A DNA stretch of 64,000 nucleotides from Phocoena phocoena (GCF_963924675.1 NC_089235.1:61624220-61688219), one strand, 5' to 3'. Positions 13,055 through 26,637 are shown, counted from the first letter of the stretch. Numbers and translations: made by a program. The notes: generated from the letters alone by a model not told the origin.

Positions 13055-13275
13055 TGTAGTGTGGTGGTTATAGTAATGCACAGGCTTTGAGATTAGTCTG
13101 GTTTGCTTACTAACCATGTAGCCTTGGGCAAAATATTGAACCTCATTTCTTCCTCTGTAAAAGCACTAATAATAATACCGACCTCACCAGATGCTGTCAA
13201 GGAATAATGGAACTCATGTAGTATACAGTGCTCAGCTTTGTGTCTGATTTATAGTAAGTGATCAGTAATCACCGT
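13055..13275 (+). repeat. MIR SINE
   Basis: Forward MIR pattern: 'tagtgtggtggttatagtaa', 'tagccttgggcaaaatattg' at 13120, 'catttcttcctctgtaaaag', then 'atagtaagtgatcagtaat'. Diverged, in MAL2 intron 2. Confidence 0.75.
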
Positions 13276-13279
13276 AAGT

Positions 13280-15050
13280 CCTTAAACACGCTGAGGCGTG
13301 CACTTTGAAACTTTGAAAGTCCTATTTCTTAGGTTGCTGATACAACGTATTTCTGCATTTTTGCCTTGATTTCTCATTAATGATGAGAAAATATTTCTAA
13401 TAATTACTCAAGTGATGAAGATCAAAAATCCCTATTTAAGTTACAAATAGATGCTTAATCTCCTTTTTCTAGATGCCTGGCTTTCCTAAAATAATTCATG
13501 AATGAATCAGTCAATCCCTAATGTTGGTGAGTGCCACCAGGCTCTTTTAATATCAGGCTTGAAGATGGTATTTGGCCAGTATGTACTAGTGGTATGGCCC
13601 TACTGGTACTGGTTAATACATAGCCATTTCCCCAATCTACTGCCTCTTCCTAAGTGCTGTGCTCCCTTTCACCCTGGCCCTTTCCTGGACCTCCTAATAG
13701 CCCAGCAACTAAAGAGTTAATATCTGGCAAAGTAGTGAGTCTCCAGGATCCTGCAGTGCTCAGCGTTCTGTCTAACTGGTTGATGCACACGCCTTACCAA
13801 TGTTTACATATTTTTCCCATATCACTCCTGGTTTTATTAGACATAACGTCCATACCCTTTTGTTTCCTTTCTTTCATATTGAGTCTTATCTTTGGTATTG
13901 AGTATAAGCATTAATATTAGGTTTCCTAAATTTGTTAGGTTTTCTTTCCAATTTGCAGCATTGTATCTGATGTTCAGATACAATAAAATGTTGGTTTTTT
14001 TGTTTTTTTTTTTAATTAAACCACTTTATGGAAGGGACAATTGAAACTGCCAATCTGTTCCATAGGTCATCTGCAAAGTTTATCTTACGGCTTTCTAGCT
14101 GGAGTCGGCCACTCTTACTGAGGGGAAAATGGGGACAGCCACACACAGGACACAGTGCAGTGGTTGTTAGTACACAGTCTTGTCATATGGTGGACATACT
14201 TTGTGATTTTCTACATACTTAGTCATTTTTGACCGCATGGCTGCTTTTGATAGATTTTAAAATTTATCTTGTATACTCTCAGCCAGGTAAATTTTTGAGC
14301 CATGCATATCATGGAGTTGTCACCAGATGGTAACAGTTTTTAATTGCTGCATTCTGGAATTGTTAGACATTAATTGCTCAAAAAAGTATTGCTATCCACC
14401 CACCCTGTGATAACAGTTTAATGTCGCCTGTATGCCATGCGTGAAGGAAGAATGCGTGTTGATAAAGAATTTATTCTCTAGAAGTATTCATTGTGAGATA
14501 TTACCTACAGTATGTATAGCTTCTGGTTTTTATTGATCATGAGATTAAATTAATATTCATGGCTGATGTCCTCAGTATTTTTTCCCAAGCTTTCTAGTGT
14601 GGGTGTAAATGGTGAAATAAAAATATGATATGTAATAACATATATTAAGTGCTAACAACTTGCCCCCTTCTAATTTGAGGAAAGCAGCAGATTTTAATTT
14701 TGAGATGCTTTTTCTTCATTGTTTTTATATGGACTGGCAATAATACCATTTCACCTAACTTTAAACAGATGTCATATTTATTTTTCCCTTTTTGGAAGAT
14801 GGAGTGTTAAGGAAAGATATATGTTAGAGAAATAAAAGACACCAAAAAAAAAAAAGGCCTTGTACAATTAAACATGTTTCTTCCCCCAAAATGTAGCTGG
14901 CACACGTGACCATCTGCCCAATGTGGAAATCACTTAATATTTTTTAAATGTCCTGAGCTATGTTTTCTGTCCCCACATTCATTCCCCTATTTGACCTTAC
15001 AGAAAATGATGGTTGTCCCTTTTTTTTAAGAAGATGTTGGGGGTAGGAGT
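13280..15050. other. MAL2 intron 2, no recognisable element
   Basis: AT-rich intronic sequence. Open frames of 64-86 codons (13502-14222) have no recognisable domain. A short A run at 14844-14855 is not followed by a clear element. Confidence 0.5.
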
Positions 15051-15054
15051 TTAG

Positions 15055-15335
15055 TAATTAATTTATTTATTTTTGCCATGTTGGGTCTTTGTTTCTGTGC
15101 GAGGGCTTTCTCTAGTTGCGGCAAGCGAGGGCCACTCTTCATCGCGGTGTGCGGACCTCTCACTGTCGTGGCCTCTCTTGTTGCAGAGCACAGGCTCCAG
15201 ACGCGCAGGCTCAGTAGTTGTGGCTCACGGGCCCAGCTGCTCTGCGGCATGTGGGATCCTCCCAGACCAGGGCTTGAACCCGTGTCCCCTGCATCGGCAG
15301 GCAGACTCTCAACCACTGCGCCACCAGGGAAGCCC
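15055..15335 (-). mobile_element. CHR-related SINE, longer older form
   Basis: A reverse copy of about 280 bp. It shares the roughly 200-bp CHR body (ending 'ccaccagggaagccc') but carries about 80-90 extra bp at the 3' end ('ttgccatgttgggtctttgt', 'gagggctttctctagttgcg') and an ATTT-rich rather than pure T tail. It matches the copy at 21221-21502 and is more diverged than the short-tailed young copies. Confidence 0.9.
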
Positions 15336-15708
15336 TGTCCTCATTTTTACAAATGAGAAAACTACAGCCCAGATTGACTATTATCCCTTTTTCATGCTGC
15401 CATTGTGTAAAACAGGATCCCCCTATATACAGCGTGGCTTTTTTTTTTTTCTTTAATAGTTAGTGAAAGTTTGACCTTGAGCTGAGAAGCAGAACATGGG
15501 CTGGAGATAAGAATGTGGGAAAGAGTTACCTGCTGCTGAAAATATTCAAGGCATGCTTGAGGCTGGGTTTACTTGAGGTGACGACAGGTGAGCTGCGCTC
15601 TGGGGTGCGTGAGTGTTGGGAAGATTGGCAGAAAAGCAAGAGCATGTGACGGAGACTCAGAAAGGGGATGGGGTCCTCTGCTAACGGGGGAGGGCCAAGG
15701 GCTTCGGA

Positions 15709-15898
15709 CAGGTGGTCCATAAAGGGTGGTTCCCTGCCCTGCAGCCCCAGCATCGCCTGGGAACTTGTTAAGAATGCAGATTCTCAGATTCTACCCAGAC
15801 ACACAGAGTCAGAAACTCTGGGGCTGGTGCCCAGTAGTCTGTGTTTTAACAAGCTCTTCAGGTGCTTCTGATACACACTAACCTTTGAGAACCTCTGG
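15709..15898 (+). repeat. MER5A-type hAT (Charlie) element
   Basis: A non-autonomous DNA transposon: 'catcgcctgggaacttgtta', 'agtcagaaactctggggctg' and 'taacaagctcttcaggtgct', with ends resembling 'caggtggtc...'/'tttgagaacctctgg'. These are the familiar MER5A blocks in order. Old and intronic. Confidence 0.8.
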
Positions 15899-16029
15899 CT
15901 TAGAGCAAATAATCTGTATTGTCCAAAACCATGAGTGAAATTGTGAGTGAGGAAGACCTTTGTGCACACATCCCACACATAGCAGGAATTAGAATAAGAT
16001 GTCCAGGGTGGCCAAATATAAATGTGGGT

Positions 16030-16500
16030 GTAGCTCTTCAGTGGTGGGGGATATTTAATGAGCACCTAGTATATGCTTGATCCTATGTTAAGACCTAGAA
16101 ATACAATGGTGTACAAGACAGGCCTGGTAGTGGCTCTCAAAGAGTTTGTTGGAGTAGACAGTGGCAGTGAGGAAATGATTACACAACTGACAGAACAATT
16201 ACAATTATGTTAATGGCCAAGAAGGGAATAAGAAGAGTGTACGTATCCTCTCTGGGCCACTGGGAGGTGGACTCTAAGATGGATTTAGAAGTATAAGAGA
16301 ATTTTTTTTTTTTTTTGAGGGAGAGGGGAGGAGATAACACCTTCAAAAGAGGGAGGATGTAGGATAAAGCAGAAAAGTCTTAGAGAGTGATAAAGTCTTG
16401 GCCAAATTAGTGAGAAGCTCCAGAGCACAGCCTTCCCTTTAAGACTCTTGTGTTGGGGGAGGGTGGCCAGGCACCAGAATCTGCTCTGGGCCATCATTGG
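16030..16500 (-). repeat. L2 LINE, diverged
   Basis: Reverse L2 tail at the left ('atatttaatgagcacctagt', 16049), followed by 'acaagacaggcctggtagtg' and 'tgggccactgggaggtggac'. The right boundary with the ERV-L remnant is approximate. Confidence 0.5.
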
Positions 16501-16559
16501 CTGAGGGCGGCCCAGGAAGAATGTGACCTTAGTTCACACACAGCAGCAGATCTCAAATC

Positions 16560-18850
16560 CACTGGCGCCAAAGCTGTCAGCTAACTATGCTCCTCACAGC
16601 AGAACGTCAGGTTCTTTCTGGAAGGGACACGTGGGTGCTCCAGACCTTTTCTTGCACCATGTGGTTCCACTTCTCCATCCGTGTTTGGGGCCCCGCTCCT
16701 CCGGGGTTCCAGTGTGCCTCTCTTCCTGAAGCAGAACTTAAAAGAGAGAGGGTAGAGGGACAAACTGCAGCCCCTCTGACTGGAGTTGGTCTCAGAGCCA
16801 CAGCTGGTCTTGGTCACCTCCCCCCTCCACTGACCATTTTAAACTCCCCTTGTTCAGCACTCATGTCTGCTGCTCTCCGAGGTTCACCTGGTGGTGGAAT
16901 GCAAACCCTCCCTGGTAACTTTATCCTTTCAGGCCAGTATTGCTGCAGTTCTCCATTTTAGTCACAGTTGGGCAAGAGAGTTCTAACAGGGCCCCAAGTA
17001 GATCACCCGAGTTCCACATAGACTCCTTCCTGCCCTCCTGTGTGTCAGCAACCCTACCTTCTCTTGTCAAGATGGTGATTCCTCCTCTTGCCTTTTGATC
17101 CCTGAGCACAAAGAATCCAAAGTACACAGGCAGCAGCCATAGCTCATAGTGCAATGGGATGCTTGCTGTATCCTCTAGCAAGAGTACATGCCCTGGGGAC
17201 CAGGACCTCTGACCACGCAGAGCCCAGAGTTGTGGGGACAGCAGTCACAGTCTTTCATCAGGTAAGTGGGAGCGATGATGGTAAGAGGAGAAACTCCTTC
17301 CCCCCTTGGTTCTCACTCTTCCAATGAGGACACAACACCGTATTGAAAACTCCTTTTCACCGTGTCTATCGCATCCCGAAAGATGGCCACACACCCTCAC
17401 AGGGTAGTGCCTCCAGGTGTGCCTTCAGCCAGCCATCCTGTCATGCTCTCAGGCCAGCGAGTTCTAGATGGTGCAACATACAAGGCAACTCATGGTCGTG
17501 GGCCCATTCCCAGTCCTCTGCTGAGAAGTTGGTCCCTTGGTCAGATGCTGTGTTGAGTAGCTGCCTATAAATCAGGCATTCTGTAAGTCCCTGGATAGTC
17601 TTGGAGGCTGAGGTTCTGCAGGGAAGAAAAGCAAATCCATACTCAGAATAAGTGTGTTTTGTGAGAATGAACCATATGTCTCCCAGGGAGGTAGGAACTG
17701 AGTTTCGTCAATTTGGTACCAGGTGCGAATAGCGCCACATCAGGGTCTCAGAGTCAGTCTGTGTTGCTGGCAGGTTCCACCTTAAGAAAAGTCGGTAGCT
17801 GGGTCAGCTTTGGCAATTGGGAGTCCATGCTATTGGGCCTTGACATAGCCTCCTCCTCCCAGCCGTGGCGACTCTGTTCTTGTACCCACAATGCCTCTAA
17901 CCGGGTAGCTGGTGACAAAGGCTGGTTGCATCAGCTGGCCAGGTCATTTTCTATACGTGCCATCCCATGGTGGATGCTTCTGGTGGGCGTGACCACGTAA
18001 CAGAAAGGTCACACTTCACACTGTATGCTTAATCCCATATGTCCGTCTTCCTGCTCCATACTTCCTTGTCTCTAAACCTGTAGCCTTTTATTCTCTACGG
18101 CCCCGACTACCCTGCCAGACCATTCACCACTGACCACAAGTCTCTGTGTGTTCTTACCTTGGGCTGCTTTGCTTTCTTAACAAAGTGTATGACAGGCGGC
18201 ACCACTCATCGTTGCATCCATTCGGAAAATATTCCCTAACCTCTGTCTTTCCAAGCCAGCCCTGAGTGTGGCTGTAATGCACGTGTAATGCAGCTGCTGT
18301 CCCTTTTCACCTTGCAACAGCGCAGCGTGCCGTCAGAAACAAGCACAGGTGTTTTCTTTCTCCTTCATCTGGACCTAAGGGCTCCCCTCCCCCATGTGGC
18401 CATAGGTGTGGGCTGAGGAAGGAGGGCAGTCCCGTCCTGGGGGGTGACATGGGGGCCTGCGCTACCTGCTCACGCAGCAGACTTGTGCCCTGTAGCCCAG
18501 CTCAGCCCCATCTGAAGAAGCAGTGCTATGTATGACTTTATGAGTTGGTGGCTTTGATAGAACTCCATTCTTAATGAGCAGTTCCAGATACTAGTCACTT
18601 GGTGTCTCAAGATCAAGTGTTTCTTCTCTCCGATGGCCCAGGATGACACCGGGAGCTGCTTTTCCAAGACGTGTAATTCCCCAGTACAACTTACACGCCT
18701 GACTTTAGAACCCTAGCAGCCTATGTCGTGATTTTGTCACCACCATTGCCATGAGTTCCTTACTACGTCTTTTCCTCCATCACTCTAGAGTGCATAGGAC
18801 CCTAAGGCCAGTACGGATAGCTGGATAGTATGACCCAAGCCATACAGAGT
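16560..18850 (-). mobile_element. ERV-L endogenous retrovirus remnant, broken pol (RNase H side, integrase, dUTPase)
   Basis: A decayed class III (ERV-L) provirus fragment antisense to MAL2 in intron 2. Reading right to left: an RNase H-side segment (open frame 18470-18667); an integrase core around 17360-17650 with an Asp-Gln-Gly-Thr motif at 17531-17542 and the Trp-Ala-His stretch after it; then a dUTPase-like segment in the open frame 16921-17181, where Trp-Asn-Ser-Gly-Asp and a Leu-Ser-Cys-Pro motif are visible. A C-terminal/non-coding tail follows to about 16560. A TGA at 17441-17443 lies where the catalytic glutamate region is expected, and several frame changes are present, so nothing is functional. 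No env and no paired LTRs were recognised. dUTPase after integrase is characteristic of ERV-L. Confidence 0.75.
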
Positions 18851-18959
18851 TGGGCGTGTAAGAAGTTTATCGGATGGTAACACCTATGAAAGCTGAAGGG
18901 GGAGGAAACAGGACTGGACAGGGAAAGCCTTCAGCACAGCTCAGTTCTGATACTCCTGT

Positions 18960-20198
<1,239 letters not shown>

Positions 20199-20294
20199 TG
20201 ATGAATACGGTTTACTAGCGCTTCCCCTCCCCTGCCAAGGTCTCCAAGAAAGTCCTTCGGCAGCGATAGTTTTCTTTAGTAATAACCGTCAGCA

Positions 20295-20410
20295 TGAGAC
20301 GTATAACAGCTGTTTATCTGTACAGTAGCCTTATGAGCCAAGTTGTTACCCCAGTGCTGTGGATGAAGAAACTGAAGCACGAGGAGGCTGACATTCATGT
20401 AAGATCACAC
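20295..20410 (-). repeat. Possible MIR fragment
   Basis: 'gtggatgaagaaactgaagc' and a following 'aagatcacac' resemble the reverse MIR core. It is short and diverged, and could be chance. Confidence 0.35.
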
Positions 20411-21220
20411 CTGTCAGCGGTAGTAGTTGACCTTGCGCCCCAAAGTCTACTTTGTGAAGAGAACGAATTGTGCTTTCTACCTGGTGTAACTTCAGACATG
20501 GTTAGGGAGATTTGTCCTTCCCTTTCTCTCTCTAAGTGAAGCTGCCCTAGTAAACCTCTACATGCTTCAAGTTCTACATTAATCCCCATTTCATCCATAC
20601 ACTCCAGTAGACGTAAATCTTTAGCTTCTGAGTTTTAATGACAGAAGCTAAATGCATGAGCCGTTCATTTGTGACATTCCACTGAGTCCCTCACTTTTCT
20701 TTTTACTTCAATATACCTTAGAGAGGAAAACTCCTTTTCCCTAGTACGAGGTATCAAAAGTGGTCATTCATGCAGGTGCCAGGTAGCCCAGTGTGGGTGA
20801 GTGAAATCAGCTGAGCCTGACTCACAATGGGGAACAACCTCGCTGATCGGATCATCGGATGAACAAAAGCATAAGCGAATTCCTAGTCAAAACAGAAACT
20901 CTCTCCTTTCAGGTGTATACTCAACATATAATTAAAAATGCACCAGGCTTTCTTTTTCTTTTTTTGATGGGAGTCATTAGAGGTAGAATTTATCAGAATT
21001 CCTGTGCTTACAAGGCACAAACAAGAGCAGTACTATAAACAGAACCGGGGGGAGCCACGTGTATGCAGCCCCCCAGGATTCTGATATCAATGAGGATACC
21101 ATAAATTCATAACCTGCCACTGCAAAGAGGACATGGAGGACAATTGTAACTACATGTGAGCAACTCAGAGTGTAGTTAAGATTTACACTTTGAGATTTAT
21201 CATTTAAGAGTATCATTGCT

Positions 21221-21502
21221 GGGCTTCCCTGGTGGTGCAGTGGTTGAGAATCTGCCTGCTAATGCAGGGGACACGGGTTCGAGCCCTGGTCTGGGAAGAT
21301 CCCACATGCCGCGGAGCAAGTAGGCCCGTGAGCCACAACTACTGAGCCTGCACGTCTGGAGCCTGTGCTCTGCAACAAGAGAGGCCACCATAGTGAGAGG
21401 CCCGTGTGCCTCGATGAAGTGTGGCCCCCACTTGCCACAACTAGAGAAAACCCTCGCACAGAAACGAAGACCCAACACAGCCAAAAATAAATAAATTTAA
21501 AA
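21221..21502 (+). mobile_element. CHR-related SINE, longer older form
   Basis: A forward copy in MAL2 intron 3. The CHR body starts 'gggcttccctggtggtgcag', carries 'gggttcgagccctggtctgg', and then the extra 3' block 'cacaactagagaaaaccctc' and 'aagacccaacacagccaaaa' followed by an A-rich AAAT tail. It is the same long subtype as 15055-15335. Confidence 0.92.
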
Positions 21503-22814
21503 AGTAACAAATGTTCAAGTACAATTGGTGTCTTTAAAAAAAACAAAAAGAGTATCTTTGCTCAAGAAATTTTGAAATGTCCTGAAATTTTATAAATCGT
21601 GTATGAGATGTGATAGAGCGTTTCCCAAATTTGACAAACCTACACTGTTTGCATGTCATTACAAATACGGTATAAAACTGAAATAAACTTTTCTAAGTTA
21701 TTGAAATAAAACAAATTTTGATCAACCATGGAAGAGGAAATACTAGATTTTCTCCAAGATCACAAAATCTCTCTAATGCCGTTGTCTTATGAAGAGCACA
21801 CTGTCTTGTGAAAAGGATATCAAAGAAAGTGGGTTTCCAAAAATAAGATGTATCAGGCAGGTAATAAAACAAGAATATTGTTGTTTTAGATTTGGGAATA
21901 TTTGTGACATTTGTCAGCTTTTCAGAATCCATGGTTGTTGTGATTTCTTGTTCTAATTAAACATTCACATTTGTACTTTAAAATAAAGTGGTCATTCTCA
22001 TTCAACAGAAAATGCCTAGATCAGAGATGTATCAGAGAGACAACCAGCAGAAGAAGGGTGGGGATAATAGCAGAATGGTAATTATGCTGTAAAAATGTCC
22101 TGTAGGTGGATCTGATATTCCTTCTCAGAGCTCTGGTTTCCTTGTAAAGGATTCCTGTACTACATACAATGTTTTAACATATTTAACTGCTTTGGTAGTT
22201 TTCTATGAATCATAAACCCCAAAAGGGTGAGGACAATACCTATTATCTGTTTATATGTACCAAATGTACTGATGTATACATAGTTGGTGCTAAAGAAATC
22301 CTTGTTGAATGCAAAGAACAGTGATTCAGAGCTAAGTACAGACTTGAGGACTATCTCCCACGCCAATCTGATGATTCATTTCTGTGGGTTTTCTCTCCTC
22401 AGCTCTAAGGTCACTTTCCATTGTCACAGAAATGATTTGCTACATCCTCAAGTCCTGATAGCTGCCCTTTGCTTGGCTGTGAGATCACTGTGCAAATAGA
22501 CATCTCCTCGTGAATACGTACCATGTTAGGGGTTTCACCACTGCTTAACAAGTGAGTCCAGTACGTGAAAAAAGGCTCACCCTGAGGCTGTCCACAAATG
22601 AGAAAATTATTAGGGGCCAGAACGTTGAAAAGAAAAGTTAATGGTGTGAGGGGATAAAATCATCAAGAAAAGAGAGAAATACAAACGATTCTCATTAGCA
22701 TTGAAGTATCTTTAAGTAGGCTGGTCAGTCTTCAGACAGTTGCTCCTTTGGACGAATGTTCTCTTAAAGCCAGGGTTATGAATCTGATGTGAATTGTTGT
22801 TTCTTTTTTCTTAG

Positions 22815-22886
22815 ATTTTTGCCTTTGTGACGACAGCTTGTTACGGTTGCAGTTTGGGTCTGGCCTTACGACGATGGCGACCGTAA
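22815..22886 (+). CDS. MAL2: MAL2, last coding exon (exon 4) with stop
   Basis: This part encodes residues 154-176 and the TAA stop at 22884-22886. It follows 'tttcttttttcttag'. The 23 residues are IFAFVTTACYGCSLGLAL, the fourth MARVEL helix, then the short cytosolic tail RRWRP, which is the MAL2 C-terminus. 44 (missing) + 57 + 52 + 23 gives 176, the human length. The same exon continues as the long 3' UTR. Confidence 0.96.
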   Translation: MFAFVTTACYGCSLGLALRRWRP

Positions 22887-23304
22887 CACCCCTTACAAAC
22901 TCGCCGCCTGTGTGTTAGTTTCATTTGTGTACTTTTTATGTCTCATCAATTTGGATACCATTTTGTCCAGATATAACAACATCCCCAAAGTAATTTGTTT
23001 AGTATATGGAGAGAATCTTAAGTATAAGTTTTGGTTCATTTCATGGATGGAATTTTAATTTCAGTATGATGTTAAACAGAGAAATAGCCTTTAGTTTTAC
23101 ATCTGTCTCTTTCTTTTTCTTATTTTAAAGAAAATTTCCCTTTACATCCATAAAATACACAGATATTGTTCATGAAAAAAAGGGGTATCTCTTGTGTTTA
23201 GTTACTGAGTCACCTGAACCTTAATTTTAATAGGTAACTAAAACTCCTCAAGAAAAACACATTTCAAATAAACTTCCCACTGAACTCTGTGTGTTAGTGT
23301 AAAA

Positions 23305-23529
23305 CAGAGATCGACACTCTTTAAAGGTCCAGATGGTAAATATTTTAGGCTTTGTGGGCCATTCAGTCTCTGTCACAACTACTCACCTCTGCTGTTACTA
23401 CGTGAAAGCAGCCGTAGACAGTAAGTAAATGAGTGAGTGTAGCTGTGTTCCAATAAATTTTTATTTACAAAAACCGGCAGCAGGCTGGATTTGGCCTGTG
23501 GGCTGCAGGCTATCGTTTGCGGACCTCTG
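23305..23529 (+). repeat. hAT (Charlie-type) DNA transposon in the MAL2 3' UTR
   Basis: A 225-bp non-autonomous element with inverted ends CAGAG...CTCTG and an 8-bp TSD with one mismatch (gtgtaaaa / atgtaaaa), the size expected of hAT transposons. Its interior, 'taaatattttaggctttgtg' to 'caggctggatttggcctgtg', is a widespread mammalian MER-type repeat; I am not sure of its exact name. It brings an AATAAA (about 23452). Confidence 0.85.
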
Positions 23530-25037
23530 ATGTAAAACCTTGGTTATGGGTTCTGTATTTTATGGAACTGATCCTGAAAGGTATAAAGCGAATTAGAGAA
23601 GTCACATAGTATTTAGTCTCATGCAGTAATTACATTGCCTTTAGGTTAATGGTCAAATACTTACCCTTGAAGGGGCTATAGTTTCTCAAGCTAATTCAAG
23701 CAGAGTCTTGGGTACAGGAAAAAGTAATTTATGAAGTGAACCCTAGTTGCTTAATCCACCTAAGTGTTTCCTAACAACTGAGCAAAATGCTCATCTGGCG
23801 TCCTTAAAATGAGAGCCCCAGAGACCACTAACCACTCCTGGAACTGGTATCTAGCTCCTGATGTCTTACTGTGGGTTTATTTATGCTTCAAATGCAGCTG
23901 TTTACCCTGTGCTTGAATATACAGATATTAATGTGTGGATATGTGAGGCTTTATCCAGTAGAGCTCTCCAAAGGGTGAACTTTTTACTTCTAATTCTTTT
24001 ACATGACTCTGAGTTAAATTTGAATAGAGTACGAAATATAACTTAAAGTTGTAGATCCTCACGTGTTTAGAGAACAGTCCTGACATCTATTGAATATGAG
24101 TAGCACAGGAAAGTATTTGAACCCTCCTCAGAGACCCTGGTCGTGGTGACATGCCAAAAATGGCTTGAAGGGGAGAACAAGCTAGAGTTAGGCCCCCAGC
24201 TCACACCACCCGTCCAGACAAGATACTTACCTCTTGCCTCAAGAGGGCTACCTCTGGGAAAAGAGGGCTTTTGAATATTTTATACGTTCAACCCTTTGCT
24301 TTTTGGCTAAATCATCCACTACAAGTGCCATGTATAAGCTGGGCTGTTAGATTTCATGGAATAGAACAATCCTGAATGAGTAGCATAATCAATGCTCAAT
24401 GATCAAATCCTGTTTATGTGATAATCCCTTAGAAAGAAGAATCTGATTAGGGTTTGGTTTGTGATGTAACTACAGAGATAAAAGGTATATTTACTATGCG
24501 GCAAGAGGATATCAGTCTTGTGACTTTATACTGATGTCATAGCTTTTCTATAATATCCAACTTCCCTGGTTTTTCTAGCTCCATGCCACACTCTAAACCC
24601 TGAATTATGAATTGTATATTACAGAGTCATATATGTGCCATAAGGATATATTGTCCATTCCGGCTAGAATTGTTAAAAGTTAGTCTGCTAGATTTAGTTG
24701 TGAGATTGTATTTTTGTTTTCAAGGTATAACAGGTCCATGCTTGGTGGCATTAAATTAAATGATTTCATGAAACTGCTTTGGTGACACTTTTGTAAATGG
24801 ATTGCTTCTAGGACATTAAGAACCAAGCCTAAAACTCATCTAACTGTGAATACTTAGAATTGTAAATTAATCACGATCTAGATTTGTGAGTTGACTGACA
24901 AAGCACTTGAACAAAAATTATGGCATTTGAGAATTTCTTTATATATCTTAGCTGTAAAAATGAGAAGCGTTGGTTGGTTTTAAAATCTGGTTAACTCCAT
25001 GATGAAAAGAAATTTATTTTATAAGTGTTATGACTCT

Positions 25038-25043
25038 AATAAA
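25038..25043 (+). terminator. MAL2: MAL2 poly(A) signal AATAAA
   Basis: A canonical hexamer in 'ctctaataaagtattcattt', followed by a T/G-rich stretch ('aatcttttggggtcatc') suitable as a downstream element. Its distance from the stop codon agrees with the full-length human transcript. Confidence 0.75.
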
Positions 25044-25299
25044 GTATTCATTTGATAATCTTTTGGGGTCATCTATTTTTTATACAATTTACTTTGAAAT
25101 TCAGTTAAAGGTTTGATATAAACTTGACAGATTTGGAGCTTCTAGACTCATAATATATAAGAGTTCGGCTTTAAACATTTCTATGTAAAAGACAGTCTCT
25201 CAGGAAATGCCAGTAAATCTTTTTTCTTTGGTGAAGGTTCAGGAGGTGAGTCTTTGGAGGTGATATTATAAAGGAAGTTTAAATTTACTCTATTTTATT

Positions 25300-25545
25300 T
25301 ATAAAGCATTTATATAGGTATAATATATGCCGGGCAGTGTTCTAAGCATTTTTTCAAATATTAACTCATTTAATCGTCATCGTGACAACTCTATGGGATA
25401 GATATTATTGTTGCATTTTAAAGACGAGGGAACCAAAACAGAGACCTTAAGAACACCCGGGGTCATGTACCTAGCAAGTAGGAAAGCTGGGATTTAGACC
25501 TCAGCAGTCTGGCTGCAAAGTCCAGGCTCTTCATGGTTGTGTATC
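25300..25545 (-). repeat. MIR SINE
   Basis: A nearly full reverse MIR: 'gggcagtgttctaagcattt', 'taactcatttaatcgtcatc', 'aaagacgagggaaccaaaac', 'ctagcaagtaggaaagctgg', then 'cagtctggctgcaaagtcca'. All are in consensus order. Confidence 0.88.
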
Positions 25546-25549
25546 ACTC

Positions 25550-26350
25550 AGTTCTCCCGGATTTTACATATTTTATATATCCAAAAATATGACCCTTTTC
25601 TCCCAAAGAAGTTTTTAGAAGAATGTTGAATACACAAAACTGTTTATGACAGATGTCATCTTTTAGAACTTCTTTTTTGTCATAACCAAGGGCTCATGAG
25701 TTTAGCTGTAAGGACTTAGGCGAAACCTGCGTGATAGGGAAAAAGTTAGGCCGCTTTGGTGTGCAAAGTTCTCCAGAGCGCTTAGCTGCCTGAATTATTT
25801 CTCTGGTCCGTTAATTCTGGTTATGGACTATGTGGCTTCAGTCTGCTCCATTGCCTTGCATCAAGTCAGTGCTTTCCTGAATGGGCTTGGCTTTCTGATC
25901 ATCCCCTGGAACTGACATCAGAAGGGTTCTCTAGTCTGAGATACACCATTAGACCTTTACACATAGAGTATGAATTTACACCTCTTCATATGTCAGAATC
26001 TGGAATTCTGGGTCATAATCACAAAGGTTCTATCCTCAACATCATGTTTCAAGTTTGTGACTAAGTGAACCAGTGTCTTAGGTGGCAACTTAATGTATTC
26101 ATGGGGGAGGGGTCCAGGGTTTTGGAGAGGTGATCATCTTTAGAACATACGTGTGTGTGTGTGCGCACATGTGTGTGTGTGTGTGTATTTTAATGTTTTG
26201 AAAGCTCAGCTTTTTAGAGTGAGCACGTATTAAGCTGTGCCCCGGGCAGTAGGTCAATACAAGTTCCTCTCTCCAGAGCCCTGTTTTCTCGAGTTTTTCA
26301 TGGCTTGCTTCCCCACCCTGTTTGGGTCTCAAGTCAGTTGTCACCGTTGC
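25550..26350. other. Intergenic, no recognisable gene
   Basis: The only clear structure is an interrupted TG microsatellite at 26151-26187. Confidence 0.55.
26151..26187. repeat. (GT)n microsatellite
   Basis: A GT tract interrupted by 'gcgcacat' near its middle. Likely length-polymorphic. Confidence 0.9.
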
Positions 26351-26351
26351 A

Positions 26352-26637
26352 GGGAGGCCCTCCCTGAGAACTGAGTTTAAACTTGAATCTCACACCAGCA
26401 CTCCCTGTTCTTATTTTCTGCACTCTCTCCATGGCACTTATATATTTTCAATATAGCATATATAGCATATATATTTTGTTTATTTTGTTTGTCCTCTTCT
26501 CCACTGGAGTGTAAGACTTATAGAAAGGAATTATTTGTTTCGTTTACAGCTTTATCCTCAGTGCCTCGAACAGAGCATGGCAAATAGCAGGTACTCAGTA
26601 ATTATATATTGAATCAGAGAATGAATGAATATTAATG
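26352..26637 (+). repeat. L2 LINE 3' end
   Basis: Forward L2 tail: 'ggaggccctccctgagaact', 'ccactggagtgtaagactta', 'atcctcagtgcctcgaacag', 'gcaggtactcagtaattata', then 'gaatgaatgaat'. Confidence 0.82.

Larger units (their letters stand above)
22887..25065 (+). other. MAL2: MAL2 3' untranslated region
   Basis: It runs from the stop codon to about 20 nt past the AATAAA at 25038-25043, roughly 2.18 kb, which fits the known long 3' UTR of human MAL2. It is AT-rich with several ATTTA pentamers. It includes an old hAT element (23305-23529). Other AATAAA hexamers at 23267 and in the hAT element (about 23452) could give shorter isoforms. The exact cleavage site is inferred. Confidence 0.75.

Noticed and set aside
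16921..17181. A host dUTPase or a functional viral gene
   Set aside because: The frame is a short piece of an ERV-L pol with broken neighbours. There is no start context or complete catalytic set.
23861..24046. 61-codon open frame in the MAL2 3' UTR
   Set aside because: Short, no domain, and downstream of the MAL2 stop.
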